Shown here piece after piece: positions 53,929 through 62,498 of a DNA stretch of 64,000 nt. The notes under the pieces are model-generated. The model was not told where the DNA came from. It searched no databases and saw only the letters and a list, made by a program, of their open reading frames with translations. Positions within the stretch are counted from its first letter, which is position 1. Each line of letters starts with the position of its first letter. The position numbers and the translations under genes were made by a program. Source of the stretch: Pandoraea communis (GTDB lineage Bacteria; Pseudomonadota; Gammaproteobacteria; Burkholderiales; Burkholderiaceae); contig NZ_CABPSJ010000004.1 in the NCBI RefSeq assembly GCF_902459745.1, forward strand, positions 1 through 64,000. The letters are read 5' to 3'.

Positions 53929-54097
53929 GTCCCGCTGCGCAGCCAGACTGCGCAGCGATTCCGAATTTCCCCCTCGTCTCTGGCATGGCGCTCGAATGGG
54001 CCGCCTTGCGCATGCCTGTCGCATGCACTAAAACACAGTAACCGGCTCTGTATAAAAGAACCATAACAACAGAGACGAGATGACAGGAGGGCGCAAC

Positions 54098-54616
54098 ATG
54101 CTAATGCGCAGACGGATGTATTTTCTTCTTCCCGATCTGGCCAGTGCCGGGCGCACGATGAGCGATTTGCTGCTCGCCCGGATCGACGAGCGTCACATCC
54201 ACTTTATGGCACGTGACGAAATGGACCTGGAGGGACTGCACGAGGCTAACCTGCTTCAGACTTCCGATATCGTGCACGGCGCAGAAGCCGGACTCGTGAT
54301 CGGCGGGTTCTGTGGTTTGGCAGTCGGTGCAGTCGCCGCGTTTTTCCCCATCGTGGGCACACGTCCCCAATGGGAATTGATGATCGTGACCGCACCTCTC
54401 GGCGCGCTCTTCGGCGCCTGGGTGTCGAGCATGATCGGTGTGTCGGTGCCGAACTCCCGGCTCAAGGCGTTTCGCGAACCGCTCGAGCGCGGCATGATCC
54501 TGCTCATGGTGGATGTGCGCGACGGTCGTGTTGACGAGATTCGCGACATGCTCAAGGAGCATCACCCTGAAGCGCATATGGAAGGGGTGGAGTCGGCAAT
54601 TCCGGCATTTCCGTGA
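54098..54616 (+). CDS. Small membrane protein with glycine-rich two-helix core
   Basis: A 172-residue protein. The N-terminal MRRRMYFLLPDLASAGRTMSDLLLARIDERHIHFMAR reads like an alpha-beta domain; two membrane helices follow (AGLVIGGFCGLAVGAVAAFFPIVG and LMIVTAPLGALFGAWVSSMIGVSV) with small-residue packing. The C-terminal region (RGMILLMVDVRDGRVDEIRDMLKEHHPEAHMEGVE) resembles DUF1269-type proteins, but I would not assign a function. ATG 54098 is well supported by AGGAGG at 54085-54090. A weak TATAAA at 54051 is the only candidate promoter. The gene stands alone. Confidence 0.72.
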   Translation: MLMRRRMYFLLPDLASAGRTMSDLLLARIDERHIHFMARDEMDLEGLHEANLLQTSDIVHGAEAGLVIGGFCGLAVGAVAAFFPIVGTRPQWELMIVTAPLGALFGAWVSSMIGVSVPNSRLKAFREPLERGMILLMVDVRDGRVDEIRDMLKEHHPEAHMEGVESAIPAFP

Positions 54617-54736
54617 TGGATGGCAACGAACGAGGCGATCGGATCGACATCGAATACCGGATTGACGCAGGAGACGAGTATCACCGGCCGGGAACGGCCA
54701 ATAGCGCCGCACCTGTGAGCGGCGCGGGGTGGTGCG

Positions 54737-54826
54737 CGTGTCGTATGACACGAGTACGACGCCATCCCAGGGCGTGGTCACGCCCACAGAAGCCTCTCGG
54801 CCAAGCACGGCGGGAGGCTTCTTCTT
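54737..54826 (+). terminator. Three consecutive hairpins ending in a T-rich tract
   Basis: This covers the structured part of the 463-base gap 54617-55079. Three inverted repeats lie in line: CGTGTC-GTAT-GACACG (54737-54752), GGGCGTG-GT-CACGCCC (54770-54785), and GAAGCCTC (54789-54796) with GAGGCTTC (54814-54821), followed by TTCTTT. The last one can act as the terminator of the upstream membrane protein gene. The first two are unexplained. No gene is supported in the remainder of the gap; the small GTG-started frame at 54729 runs through the hairpins and shows no family signature. Confidence 0.55.
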
Positions 54827-55079
54827 TGGGAATTCGCCATCGCTATCGCCCAGTGGCCCGCAGGCACCCGGCAACAGGCGATATGTCGACGCACCGCTCG
54901 CATCCGGCATGCCGGGCATGCTGGCGGCAGGCGCGGGCCAAGTGGGCTACAATGGCGCCCCTCGCTCTACGGGAGTTCGCCATGCCCGTCATGCTCCAGT
55001 CATTTGCGTCCCCTAACGTTGCGCCTCGGTCGTGTGATCGTGTTGAGCGGCGCACCTTGCCGATGCCGCGAGGTCGCGC

Positions 55080-55679
55080 ATGAACGCGCCGGATCAACGT
55101 CCGTCGCTCACCCTCGATGCCAACGGATGGGTGCGCGAAGCCGAACGTCTGCCGTCGCCCAATTTCGACACGCGGCCCGACGGGATGCCGACCGACCTGC
55201 TCGTGGTACACAACATCTCATTGCCGCCGGGTCAGTTCGGCGGCGATGAAATTGCGGCATTTTTCCAGAATCGGCTCGACCACGATGCGCATCCGTTCTT
55301 CGACGAGATTCGTGGCGTGCACGTCTCGTCGCACTTTCTGGTGCGACGCGATGGTGCGTTGCAGCAGTTCGTGTCGTGCGATGCACGGGCGTGGCATGCG
55401 GGGGCGTCGTCGTTCGAAGGCCGTTCGCGCTGCAACGATTTTTCAATCGGCGTTGAGCTTGAAGGCACCGACGAACTGCCGTTCACTGCGGCGCAGTATG
55501 CAACGTTGGCGGCGCTAACGCGTGCGTTGTGTGAGCGTTATCCGATTCAAGCCGTGGCCGGACATGCCGACATAGCCCCGGGCCGGAAGACCGATCCGGG
55601 ACCGCATTTCGAGTGGCAGCGATTGCGCCGCATGGCGGATCTGAGCCCCGAAGCATTGCCGTTTCAGCCGGCCGATTAA
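55080..55679 (+). CDS. ampD: 1,6-anhydro-N-acetylmuramyl-L-alanine amidase AmpD
   Basis: A 199-residue cytoplasmic zinc amidase that releases the peptide from anhydro-muropeptides during wall recycling and so limits AmpR-driven beta-lactamase induction. The zinc ligands are visible: His44 in LLVVHNISLPPGQFGG, His in AVAGHADIAPGRKTDPGPHF and the terminal Asp of KTDPG. HVSSHFLVRRDGALQQFV and AWHAGASSFEGRSRCNDFSIGVELEG are conserved family segments. It is cytoplasmic, with no signal peptide. It stands alone, upstream of the nrdA regulatory region. Confidence 0.95.
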   Translation: MNAPDQRPSLTLDANGWVREAERLPSPNFDTRPDGMPTDLLVVHNISLPPGQFGGDEIAAFFQNRLDHDAHPFFDEIRGVHVSSHFLVRRDGALQQFVSCDARAWHAGASSFEGRSRCNDFSIGVELEGTDELPFTAAQYATLAALTRALCERYPIQAVAGHADIAPGRKTDPGPHFEWQRLRRMADLSPEALPFQPAD

Positions 55680-55751
55680 TCCCCATCCGGGGACAGGTTT
55701 TGCTTGACAGGGCGATGGCACGGGCGTCCCCGGCGCGTGAAATTTTTGGGT

Positions 55752-55816
55752 TTGCGGAGTGCGTCATCTCCACTATACTTAGTGCCAATTCCAGTGCCGA
55801 CCACTACATCTAGTGG
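55752..55816 (+). promoter_or_regulatory. nrdA promoter with paired NrdR boxes
   Basis: Two 16-bp palindromic boxes are visible: CCACTATACTTAGTGC (55770-55785) and CCACTACATCTAGTGG (55801-55816). They begin exactly 31 bp apart, about three helical turns. They match the NrdR consensus (acaCwATATwGtgt-like). A promoter overlaps box 1: TTGCGG (55752-55757), 16 bp, TATACT (55774-55779), so NrdR bound there would block RNA polymerase. The region lies about 240 bases upstream of nrdA in the 375-base gap after ampD. The rest of that gap shows no gene. Confidence 0.88.
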
Positions 55817-56054
55817 TTGATGTCGGGTTCGGCCCAGGATGCAATAACCATCAATACCGTGCTTGTCCCGCGGCGTTTAGTGGGGCGGCACAGCAGCAAA
55901 GCCGTGCAGCGGACACCTCGAACCCTTGGCCGTCCGTCGGTCGTGCGGTGTTCAGCACTTCGCTCCATCGGCGCCCCCAGGGCGCATTTTTGCCGGCAAT
56001 AAAACTGGTAGAGACGCGCTAACAGCACCATCTCATTGGAACGGGAGTTTTTAC

Positions 56055-59009
56055 ATGCAGACTAACGAAAACCTCACCCGCCCGAACCCCACGCCCGCCG
56101 CAACTGCTGGCAGTGGCGCGGGTGCGTCGGCGCCCCAGACGACGGGCGCATTCGAGCCGGCCACCAACGCCGACTTCAAAGTGATTCGACGCAACGGCGC
56201 GGTGGTGGGTTTCGAGCCGTCGAAGATCGCCATCGCTGTGACCAAGGCGTTTCTTGCCGTGAACGGCGGTCAAGGTGCGGCTTCGGCGCGCGTGCGCGAA
56301 CTCGTGGAGCAATTGACGCAGAACGTCGTGCGCGCGTTGGTGCGTAGCCGTCCGAACGGCGGTACGTTCCACATCGAAGATATTCAGGATCAGGTCGAAC
56401 TCGCGCTCATGCGCGAAGGTGAGCACAACGTGGCTCGCGCCTACGTGCTGTACCGCGAGAAGCGTTCGCAAGAGCGTGCTCAGGCGGTCGAGACCACGCA
56501 GGAAGCCGCTGCGCCCGACGCGCCGGTGCTGCGTGTCACCGACGACGGTGTGACGCGTACGCTCGACATGGCCGTGCTGCGCGGCGTGGTGCAAGCCGCC
56601 TGCGAGAATCTCGGCGATGAAGTCAAAGCCGATCCGATCCTGACGGAGACCATCAAGAATCTGTACGACGGCGTGCCGCTGTCGCAGGTCTACGATTCGG
56701 CGATTCTCGCTTCGCGTACGCTCATCGAGAAGGAACCGGCGTATAGCCAGGTCACGGCCCGTATCCTGATGCACACGATCCGCCGCGAAATTCTCGGCGA
56801 AGAAGTGCCGCAGGGCGAAATGGCTGCGCGCTACATCGAGTACTTTCCGCGTTTCATCAAGCAAGGGGTTGAGGCCGAACTGCTCGACGAGCAACTGCTC
56901 TCGTTCGATCTGGCCAAGCTGGGCGCCGCGCTCGACGCGTCGCGCGACCTGCAATTCAACTACCTGGGCCTGCAGACGCTGTACGACCGCTACTTCCTGC
57001 ACATCGACAGCCATCGTATTGAAATGCCGCAGGCGTTCTATATGCGTGTGGCAATGGGTCTGGCGCTCAATGAAGTCGAGCGCGAAGCGCGTGCGATCGA
57101 GTTCTACCAGATTCTGTCGAGCTTCGACTTCATGAGTTCGACGCCGACGCTGTTCAATTCGGGCACGCGTCGCTCGCAGCTCTCGTCGTGCTACCTGACG
57201 ACGGTCTCGGACGATCTGGAAGGTATCTACGAAGCGCTCAAGGAAAACGCGCTGCTCTCGAAGTTCGCGGGCGGTCTGGGCAACGACTGGACGCAGGTTC
57301 GCGCACTTGGCTCGCACATCAAGGGCACGAACGGCAAGAGCCAGGGCGTGGTGCCGTTCCTGAAGGTGGTCAACGACACGGCCGTGGCCGTGAACCAGGG
57401 CGGCAAGCGCAAGGGCGCTGTCTGCGCGTACCTGGAAACGTGGCACCTGGACATCGAAGAATTCCTGGAACTGCGCAAGAACACGGGCGACGATCGTCGT
57501 CGTACGCACGACATGAACACGGCGAACTGGATTCCCGATCTGTTCATGAAGCGCGTGATGGAAGGCGCCGAGTGGACGCTGTTCTCGCCGTCAACCTGCC
57601 CGGATCTGCACGACAAGTACGGCAAGGCCTTCGAACAGGCTTACACGGCCTACGAAGAGAAGGCCGCGCGCGGCGAGATCAAGCTGTTCAAGAAAGTGCC
57701 GGCGCAGGCGCTCTGGCGCAAGATGCTGGGCATGCTGTTCGAAACCGGCCATCCGTGGATCACGTTCAAGGACCCGTGCAACATCCGCTCGCCGCAGCAA
57801 CACGTGGGCGTGGTGCACTCGTCGAACCTGTGCACGGAAATCACGCTCAACACGAGCGAGACCGAAATCGCCGTGTGTAACCTCGGCTCGGTGAACCTCG
57901 TGGCTCACCTGAAGCAGACGGCCAACGGCTACGCGCTGGATCACGAAAAGCTGCAGCGCACCATTCGCGTGGCGATGCGCATGCTCGATAACGTCATCGA
58001 CATCAATTACTACGCGGTGGCGAAGGCGCGCAACTCGAACCTGCATCACCGTCCGGTGGGCATGGGCATCATGGGCTTCCAGGACTGCCTGCACCTGCTG
58101 CGCACGCCCTACGCGTCGAACGACGCAGTCGAGTTTGCCGATCGTTCGATGGAAGCCGTGTGCTACTACGCCTACTGGGCGTCGACCGAGCTGGCGAAGG
58201 AGCGAGGTCAGTATTCGTCGTACAAGGGCTCGCTGTGGGATCGCGGCATCCTGCCGCAGGATTCGCTCAAGCTGCTGGCCGAAGAGCGTGGCGGTTATGT
58301 CGACGTCGACCTGTCGAGCACGCTCGACTGGGACAGCCTGCGCAAGCACATCGCCGATCACGGCATGCGCAACTCGAACTGCGTGGCGATCGCACCGACC
58401 GCGACGATCTCGAACATCATCGGCGTCTCGGCCTGTATCGAGCCGACGTTCCAGAACCTGTACGTGAAGTCGAACCTGTCGGGCGAATTCACGGTGGTCA
58501 ACGAGTATCTGGTGCGTGACCTGAAGGCTCGCGGCCTGTGGGACGAAGTGATGGTCGCCGACCTCAAGTACTTCGACGGCTCGCTCGCCCGTATCGATCG
58601 CGTGCCGGCCGATCTGCGCGAGATTTACGCCACGGCGTTCGAAGTCGAACCGAAGTGGCTGGTCGAGGCGGCGTCGCGTCGTCAGAAGTGGATCGATCAG
58701 GCGCAGTCGCTCAACATCTATATGGCGGGCGCTTCGGGCAAGAAGCTCGACGAGACGTACAAGCTGGCTTGGACGCGCGCACTGAAGACCACGTACTACC
58801 TGCGTACGATGGCTGCAACGCACGTCGAGAAGTCGACGGTGAGCCACGGCGCGCTGAACGCGGTGAGTTCGGGGGGGGTGACGCCGAGCGGAAGCTTCTC
58901 GGCCGAGCCGAGCTCGCCGCTGGCACAACCGATGCCGGAAGCCGAAGGCGCGGTCTGCACGATGCGTCCGGGCGACCCTGGCTTCGAAGAGTGCGAGGCT
59001 TGCCAGTAA
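56055..59009 (+). CDS. nrdA: Class Ia ribonucleoside-diphosphate reductase alpha subunit NrdA
   Basis: A 984-residue catalytic subunit, longer than the 761-residue E. coli NrdA. An ATP cone is clear at about residues 35-135 (DFKVIRRNGAVVGFEPSKIAIAVTKAF). A second cone-like region (about 155-245, VTDDGVTRTLDMAVLRGVVQAACENLG) follows, as in the double-cone Pseudomonas NrdA. The catalytic barrel shows SQLSSCYLTTV (redox Cys), GGLGNDWTQVRALGS, SNLCTEITLNTSETE (thiyl Cys) and AIAPTATISNIIGVS. The C-terminal CEACQ is the thioredoxin-reducible pair. I start at ATG 56055, with GGGAG upstream. The trailing terminator is followed by a minus-strand epimerase, so nrdB is not in the same operon. Confidence 0.95.
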   Translation: MQTNENLTRPNPTPAATAGSGAGASAPQTTGAFEPATNADFKVIRRNGAVVGFEPSKIAIAVTKAFLAVNGGQGAASARVRELVEQLTQNVVRALVRSRPNGGTFHIEDIQDQVELALMREGEHNVARAYVLYREKRSQERAQAVETTQEAAAPDAPVLRVTDDGVTRTLDMAVLRGVVQAACENLGDEVKADPILTETIKNLYDGVPLSQVYDSAILASRTLIEKEPAYSQVTARILMHTIRREILGEEVPQGEMAARYIEYFPRFIKQGVEAELLDEQLLSFDLAKLGAALDASRDLQFNYLGLQTLYDRYFLHIDSHRIEMPQAFYMRVAMGLALNEVEREARAIEFYQILSSFDFMSSTPTLFNSGTRRSQLSSCYLTTVSDDLEGIYEALKENALLSKFAGGLGNDWTQVRALGSHIKGTNGKSQGVVPFLKVVNDTAVAVNQGGKRKGAVCAYLETWHLDIEEFLELRKNTGDDRRRTHDMNTANWIPDLFMKRVMEGAEWTLFSPSTCPDLHDKYGKAFEQAYTAYEEKAARGEIKLFKKVPAQALWRKMLGMLFETGHPWITFKDPCNIRSPQQHVGVVHSSNLCTEITLNTSETEIAVCNLGSVNLVAHLKQTANGYALDHEKLQRTIRVAMRMLDNVIDINYYAVAKARNSNLHHRPVGMGIMGFQDCLHLLRTPYASNDAVEFADRSMEAVCYYAYWASTELAKERGQYSSYKGSLWDRGILPQDSLKLLAEERGGYVDVDLSSTLDWDSLRKHIADHGMRNSNCVAIAPTATISNIIGVSACIEPTFQNLYVKSNLSGEFTVVNEYLVRDLKARGLWDEVMVADLKYFDGSLARIDRVPADLREIYATAFEVEPKWLVEAASRRQKWIDQAQSLNIYMAGASGKKLDETYKLAWTRALKTTYYLRTMAATHVEKSTVSHGALNAVSSGGVTPSGSFSAEPSSPLAQPMPEAEGAVCTMRPGDPGFEECEACQ

Positions 59010-59053
59010 GCAGAGCGTGCCGAGGTGCCCGACAGGGACCCGGCACCTGGGAA

Positions 59054-59089
59054 AAACCCCGTCGCCCTTGCGGGCCGACGGGGTTTTTT
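59054..59089 (+). terminator. Intrinsic terminator after nrdA
   Basis: AAACCCCGTCG pairs with CGACGGGGTTT around an 11-nt loop, ending in T6. It stands 45 bases past the nrdA stop, between it and the convergent epimerase gene, and has a flanking A5 that allows bidirectional use. Confidence 0.88.
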
Positions 59090-59120
59090 CTTGGGTGATT
59101 CGTCTGGCGATCTGGCCAGA

Positions 59121-60083
59121 TCAGGCCAGATCGATGCGCATCGACAGGTCGAGCGTTTGTCCGTGCGCCAGCACGACGTGATCGTCGTCGAACTCGCCGA
59201 CCCGGTGTGTCGACGGCTCGAGGCACAGGTACGGACGCCCCGCCGGCGAGTGCAGCACCAGCCAGGTGGTGTTGTCGCTGCGCACGGTGACCGAGCGCAG
59301 GCCACCGGCGTAGTCGATACGCGCGTCGAATCGTCCGGACTCGGAGGGCACTTCGGCGAACCAGGTCGATCGTCCCCCGGTATCGAGTCCGCCGCCGACG
59401 GACACGACTTCCATCGCGCCGACATGCACACGCTGCTCGCTCGGCCAGCGGATGTCTTCAGAGGGCGAACGCCAGATGGCTTCCGATTCGAACATCAGAC
59501 GCGCGCCCGCAGGCCAGCGGAAGTACGGGTGCAGCCCGAGTCCGGCCGGCATGTCTTCGGCGGAGAGATTGGTGATCGACAACAGCATGTCCACCCCGTG
59601 CTCGTCGAGCGACACCGAGAGGTACGCCTGATAGTGCCAGGGCCATTCGGGTTGGGCGGGGCTGTCGAGTTGCAGCACACAACAGTCAGGGCTCTCGTCG
59701 ACGACGTCCCACTCGCGCCGCAGCCCCCAGCCGTGCAGCGAACTCGACGCCGCAGGCGCCTCGCGAACGCCAATCGTGCGCTCGCGCCAGTGCAGGGTGT
59801 CGTCGCGCAACATATTGGTATACGGCAGCATCGGAAAGGCACCGGCCTTCGGCCATTCGTCAGACGAGAACGGTTCGTTGCCCAGCGGTACGAGGTAGTC
59901 GAACAGGTCGCCGCGCGTGTCGCGGCGAGCGAGTCGCGCGAGCCGGCCGCCGCAACCGGGTTGGACTTCGGCCACGAGCGAGCCTTTCGAGAGGCGGATC
60001 GGTTTGCCTGGCGTGAGTATGCGTGGGGTCGGGCCTGGCGAGCCCGCTTGAGTCTGTGCGCTGTCGGCGCTTGGGAATGTCAT
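59121..60083 (-). CDS. Aldose 1-epimerase family protein
   Basis: A 320-residue galactose mutarotase-like protein. The family features are RLSKGSLVAEVQPGCGGRLARL, the FPMLPYTNMLRDDTLHWRER segment, SLHGWGLRREW, GLGLHPYFRWPAGA with the catalytic His, and LCLEPSTHRVGEFDDDHVVLAHGQTLDLSMRI with the conserved Glu. It would interconvert sugar anomers in the cytoplasm. I start at ATG 60083, where AGGAG lies 9 bases upstream. The ATG 6 codons earlier (MKEIPTM) contains that Shine-Dalgarno, and the 70 further upstream codons overlap regulatory DNA. The natural sugar is unknown. It lies between nrdA and nrdB on the opposite strand. Confidence 0.85.
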   Translation of the reverse strand: MTFPSADSAQTQAGSPGPTPRILTPGKPIRLSKGSLVAEVQPGCGGRLARLARRDTRGDLFDYLVPLGNEPFSSDEWPKAGAFPMLPYTNMLRDDTLHWRERTIGVREAPAASSSLHGWGLRREWDVVDESPDCCVLQLDSPAQPEWPWHYQAYLSVSLDEHGVDMLLSITNLSAEDMPAGLGLHPYFRWPAGARLMFESEAIWRSPSEDIRWPSEQRVHVGAMEVVSVGGGLDTGGRSTWFAEVPSESGRFDARIDYAGGLRSVTVRSDNTTWLVLHSPAGRPYLCLEPSTHRVGEFDDDHVVLAHGQTLDLSMRIDLA

Positions 60084-60293
60084 CGTCGGTATCTCCTTCA
60101 TCGGCGTCTGGCGGTGGCGCGCGCCGGAATCTGCCGTTCCGGTCCGCTGCGCGGTGACGCTCGCCGCCACAGGATACGCCAATGTGACGCCACCCTCTCC
60201 GGAGGCAGCGCCATGACTGTCGTGCGACGCCGTTTCGTGGCAAGATGCCGGTCCCGCGAGACCGGATGCCAATCGGCTAAGGGAAATCGCCAA

Positions 60294-60340
60294 ACACTAG
60301 GTATAGTGGTTATCGTGCGGTGCGACACTATATCTAGTGT
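60294..60340 (+). promoter_or_regulatory. Paired NrdR boxes upstream of nrdB
   Basis: Two 16-bp boxes, ACACTAGGTATAGTGG (60294-60309) and ACACTATATCTAGTGT (60325-60340), again start exactly 31 bp apart. The second is a nearly perfect NrdR palindrome. A TATAGT (60302-60307) inside box 1 could be a -10, though I found no clear -35. The boxes lie 300 bases upstream of nrdB. The remaining gene-free bases (60341-60639) show no gene; a 79-codon frame at 60337 lacks a family signature. Confidence 0.85.
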
Positions 60341-60639
60341 CGCGTGCTGGAATGAGTGACGTAATTGTGCTAAATTGGAGTCATTCAATTCGACGTCGGG
60401 AGGTCATGATGTTGTTATCGCTCTCGTGTCGGCGTTGTTGTTCAAAACTGCGCAATTGCGCATCTGCATTACCCCCGAAACACGGCAACTTTTCCGGCGA
60501 ACTTCGCACTGACGGCGATAGGTCGCCGACTGCCGGATCGCAAGTTTTTTGTCAGCCTTCGCTCGCGAACGGCTGATCTGTCACTTCGGCGATGTGCGCG
60601 CCTGTGTGCATCGCATCAACCTGAACGGACTGAGACCCT

Positions 60640-61782
60640 ATGCTTAACTGGGAAGAAGACACCACCTCCGCCAAACCGGCTGCTCCCTCCGCCGCTCCGG
60701 CGCCTGAGTCGAACATTCTTGGCACCCAAGGGGATACCCCGAGTGTGATCGCCTCGCAGTCGACGCGTCGCGTGAGTGCGTCCGACAAACGCGTGATCAA
60801 CGGCACGACGGATGTGAACCAGCTGGTGCCCTTCAAGTACAAGTGGGCCTGGGAGAAATATCTCGCGGGTTGCGCGAACCACTGGATGCCGCAGGAAATC
60901 AACATGTCGCGCGACATCGCCCTGTGGAAGGACCCGAACGGTCTGACCGAAGACGAGCGCCGCATCATCAAGCGCAACCTCGGCTTCTTCGTGACCGCCG
61001 ACTCGCTCGCCGCGAACAACATCGTGCTGGGCACCTATCGCCACATCACCGCGCCGGAGTGCCGCCAGTTCCTGCTGCGTCAGGCGTTCGAAGAGGCGAT
61101 TCACACGCACGCTTATCAGTACATCGTCGAGAGCCTAGGACTGGACGAAGGCGAGATCTTCAACGCGTATCACGAAGTGCCGTCGATTCGCGACAAGGAC
61201 GAATTCCTGCTCCCGTTCATTGAAGTCGTGGCCGATCCGTCGTTCCAGACCGGCACGCAGGAAGCCGACCAGAAGCTGCTGCGCTCGCTGATCGTGTTCG
61301 CCTGCATCATGGAAGGTCTGTTCTTCTATGTCGGCTTCACGCAGATCCTCGCGCTGGGCCGTCAGAACAAGATGACGGGTGCTGCAGAGCAATATCAGTA
61401 CATCCTTCGCGACGAGTCGATGCACTGCAACTTCGGCATCGATCTGATCAATCAGGTGAAGCTGGAAAACCCGAACCTGTGGACGCCGGAGTTCCGCGAA
61501 GAGATTCGCGAGCTGTTCAAGAAGGCGGTCGAGTTGGAGTATCGCTACGCTGAAGACACGATGCCGCGCGGCGTGCTTGGTCTGAACGCGGGCATGTTCA
61601 AGAGCTATCTTCGCTTCATCGCGAACCGTCGTTGTGCCCAAATTGGTCTCGAAGCGCTCTACCCGAACGAAGAGAATCCGTTCCCGTGGATGAGCGAGAT
61701 GATCGATCTGAAGAAGGAGCGCAACTTCTTCGAGACGCGTGTGATCGAGTACCAGACCGGCGGTGCGCTGAGCTGGGACTAA
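60640..61782 (+). CDS. nrdB: Class Ia ribonucleoside-diphosphate reductase beta subunit NrdB
   Basis: A 380-residue ferritin-like subunit that holds the di-iron tyrosyl radical used by NrdA. The radical/iron motif [18 protein letters not shown] places the probable radical at Tyr159. Other helices supply metal ligands in [26 protein letters not shown] and [14 protein letters not shown]. The N-terminal 55 residues are an Ala/Pro/Ser-rich extension before [16 protein letters not shown]. The C-terminal TGGALSWD ends the protein and is the tail that docks on NrdA. It has a separate promoter region with NrdR boxes rather than being fused to nrdA in an operon. Confidence 0.96.
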   Translation: MLNWEEDTTSAKPAAPSAAPAPESNILGTQGDTPSVIASQSTRRVSASDKRVINGTTDVNQLVPFKYKWAWEKYLAGCANHWMPQEINMSRDIALWKDPNGLTEDERRIIKRNLGFFVTADSLAANNIVLGTYRHITAPECRQFLLRQAFEEAIHTHAYQYIVESLGLDEGEIFNAYHEVPSIRDKDEFLLPFIEVVADPSFQTGTQEADQKLLRSLIVFACIMEGLFFYVGFTQILALGRQNKMTGAAEQYQYILRDESMHCNFGIDLINQVKLENPNLWTPEFREEIRELFKKAVELEYRYAEDTMPRGVLGLNAGMFKSYLRFIANRRCAQIGLEALYPNEENPFPWMSEMIDLKKERNFFETRVIEYQTGGALSWD

Positions 61783-62047
61783 GCCCAGAGTGAAAAATGG
61801 GTGCTCGCTGCAAAGCGAGTATCCATGCGGGTTTCGAGAGGGTGGTGTGTGCGTGCATGACACGCGTGACCAGCAACAAGAGAAGCAAAAGAGAACGTGC
61901 AGGTCACGCACATCATCCTCACTCGCAAGACGTTTCGATCGCTTCGCAAGTGCTTCGCATGCGTCGACATGCGAGTGCGATGTGCATCAAATACAACAGA
62001 TTGACTTCGTCATTACGAATGTTGTGCGCTTTTTTACGTGCAAAGTA
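61783..62047. other. AT-rich gene-free stretch after nrdB
   Basis: The first part of a 716-base region (61783-62498) without a supportable gene. A small hairpin, CTCGC-TGCAAA-GCGAG, lies at 61803-61818 but has no T run, so I do not call it a terminator. From about 61980 the sequence becomes clearly AT-rich compared with the window, with TTGACT at 62001 lacking a matching -10. Short frames here have no family signature. Confidence 0.4.
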
Positions 62048-62076
62048 TTAACATCGCATCACAAAAGAATTATGAT
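62048..62076 (+). promoter_or_regulatory. Candidate sigma-70 promoter for a non-coding transcript
   Basis: TTAACA (62048-62053, 5 of 6) and TATGAT (62071-62076, 5 of 6) are separated by 17 bp in AT-rich DNA. This predicts a start near 62083. No coding gene follows directly; the next feature is an intrinsic terminator at 62287-62318. Confidence 0.55.
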
Positions 62077-62082
62077 TCGCTC

Positions 62083-62318
62083 AAATAAATTGCAGTCTCG
62101 ATGAACACACGAAAGCACATTGCTTTCCTCCCGCGACAGAGAGCTGGTAGTTACGGAGCGTAAAAACCTTGGTGCATAGCAAGCAGTATCGCTTATCCGC
62201 TATCGCAATCTCCTCCATCCCGATGACGGGACAGGCAAGCTACCCCCCGAAGAATCTGGCGAATCCCCCTTCTCAAGACAATCGAATTGCTGGCGGCAAT
62301 GTCGCCGGCAATTTTTTT
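62083..62318 (+). ncRNA. Candidate small RNA (about 235 nt) or attenuated leader of the H1-like gene
   Basis: The unit is delimited by the promoter at 62048-62076 and a strong terminator. It contains two CU-rich runs, TTTCCTCCC (62124-62132) and CTCCTCC (62210-62216), complementary to Shine-Dalgarno sequences, and a small perfect hairpin TCCCG-ATGA-CGGGA (62218-62231). Such features occur in base-pairing regulatory RNAs. No open frame with a family signature fits inside. It could instead be the 5' leader of the downstream H1-like gene with premature termination. I do not recognise the RNA family, and it does not look like 6S RNA, tmRNA or a known riboswitch. Confidence 0.42.
62287..62318 (+). 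terminator. Intrinsic terminator within the gene-free region
   Basis: TTGCTGGCG (62287-62295) pairs with CGCCGGCAA (62303-62311), one G-U pair, around a 7-nt loop, followed by seven T. No coding gene ends near it, which is the main argument for a non-coding transcript. Confidence 0.8.
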
Positions 62319-62498
62319 GCGCGCGTGACCACACACGGTCAGCGTCATGCGTGCAGCGCCGAATTCATTAGCGTAAGCCGTCGTTGTCCGATGCGTACGC
62401 CGATGAATAGCCCGCTCGCCGGCGGTTCACCGCACGGTGGTCGGGTTTCCTTCTCAGGTGGTTTGTTTGAGTGATCTTTCACGTTAAGGAGCAAAGTG

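Noticed and set aside
54729-55016. A 95-codon GTG-started frame between the small membrane protein and ampD.
   Set aside because: It runs through three hairpins, including a terminator, and has low-complexity composition with no recognisable family.
61803-61818. The hairpin just after nrdB as its terminator.
   Set aside because: The stem is only 5 bp and has no T run, so nrdB's transcript end is left unassigned.
62169-62474. A 101-codon frame overlapping the candidate small RNA.
   Set aside because: It starts with TTG without a Shine-Dalgarno and reads through the terminator at 62287-62318. Its composition is not protein-like.
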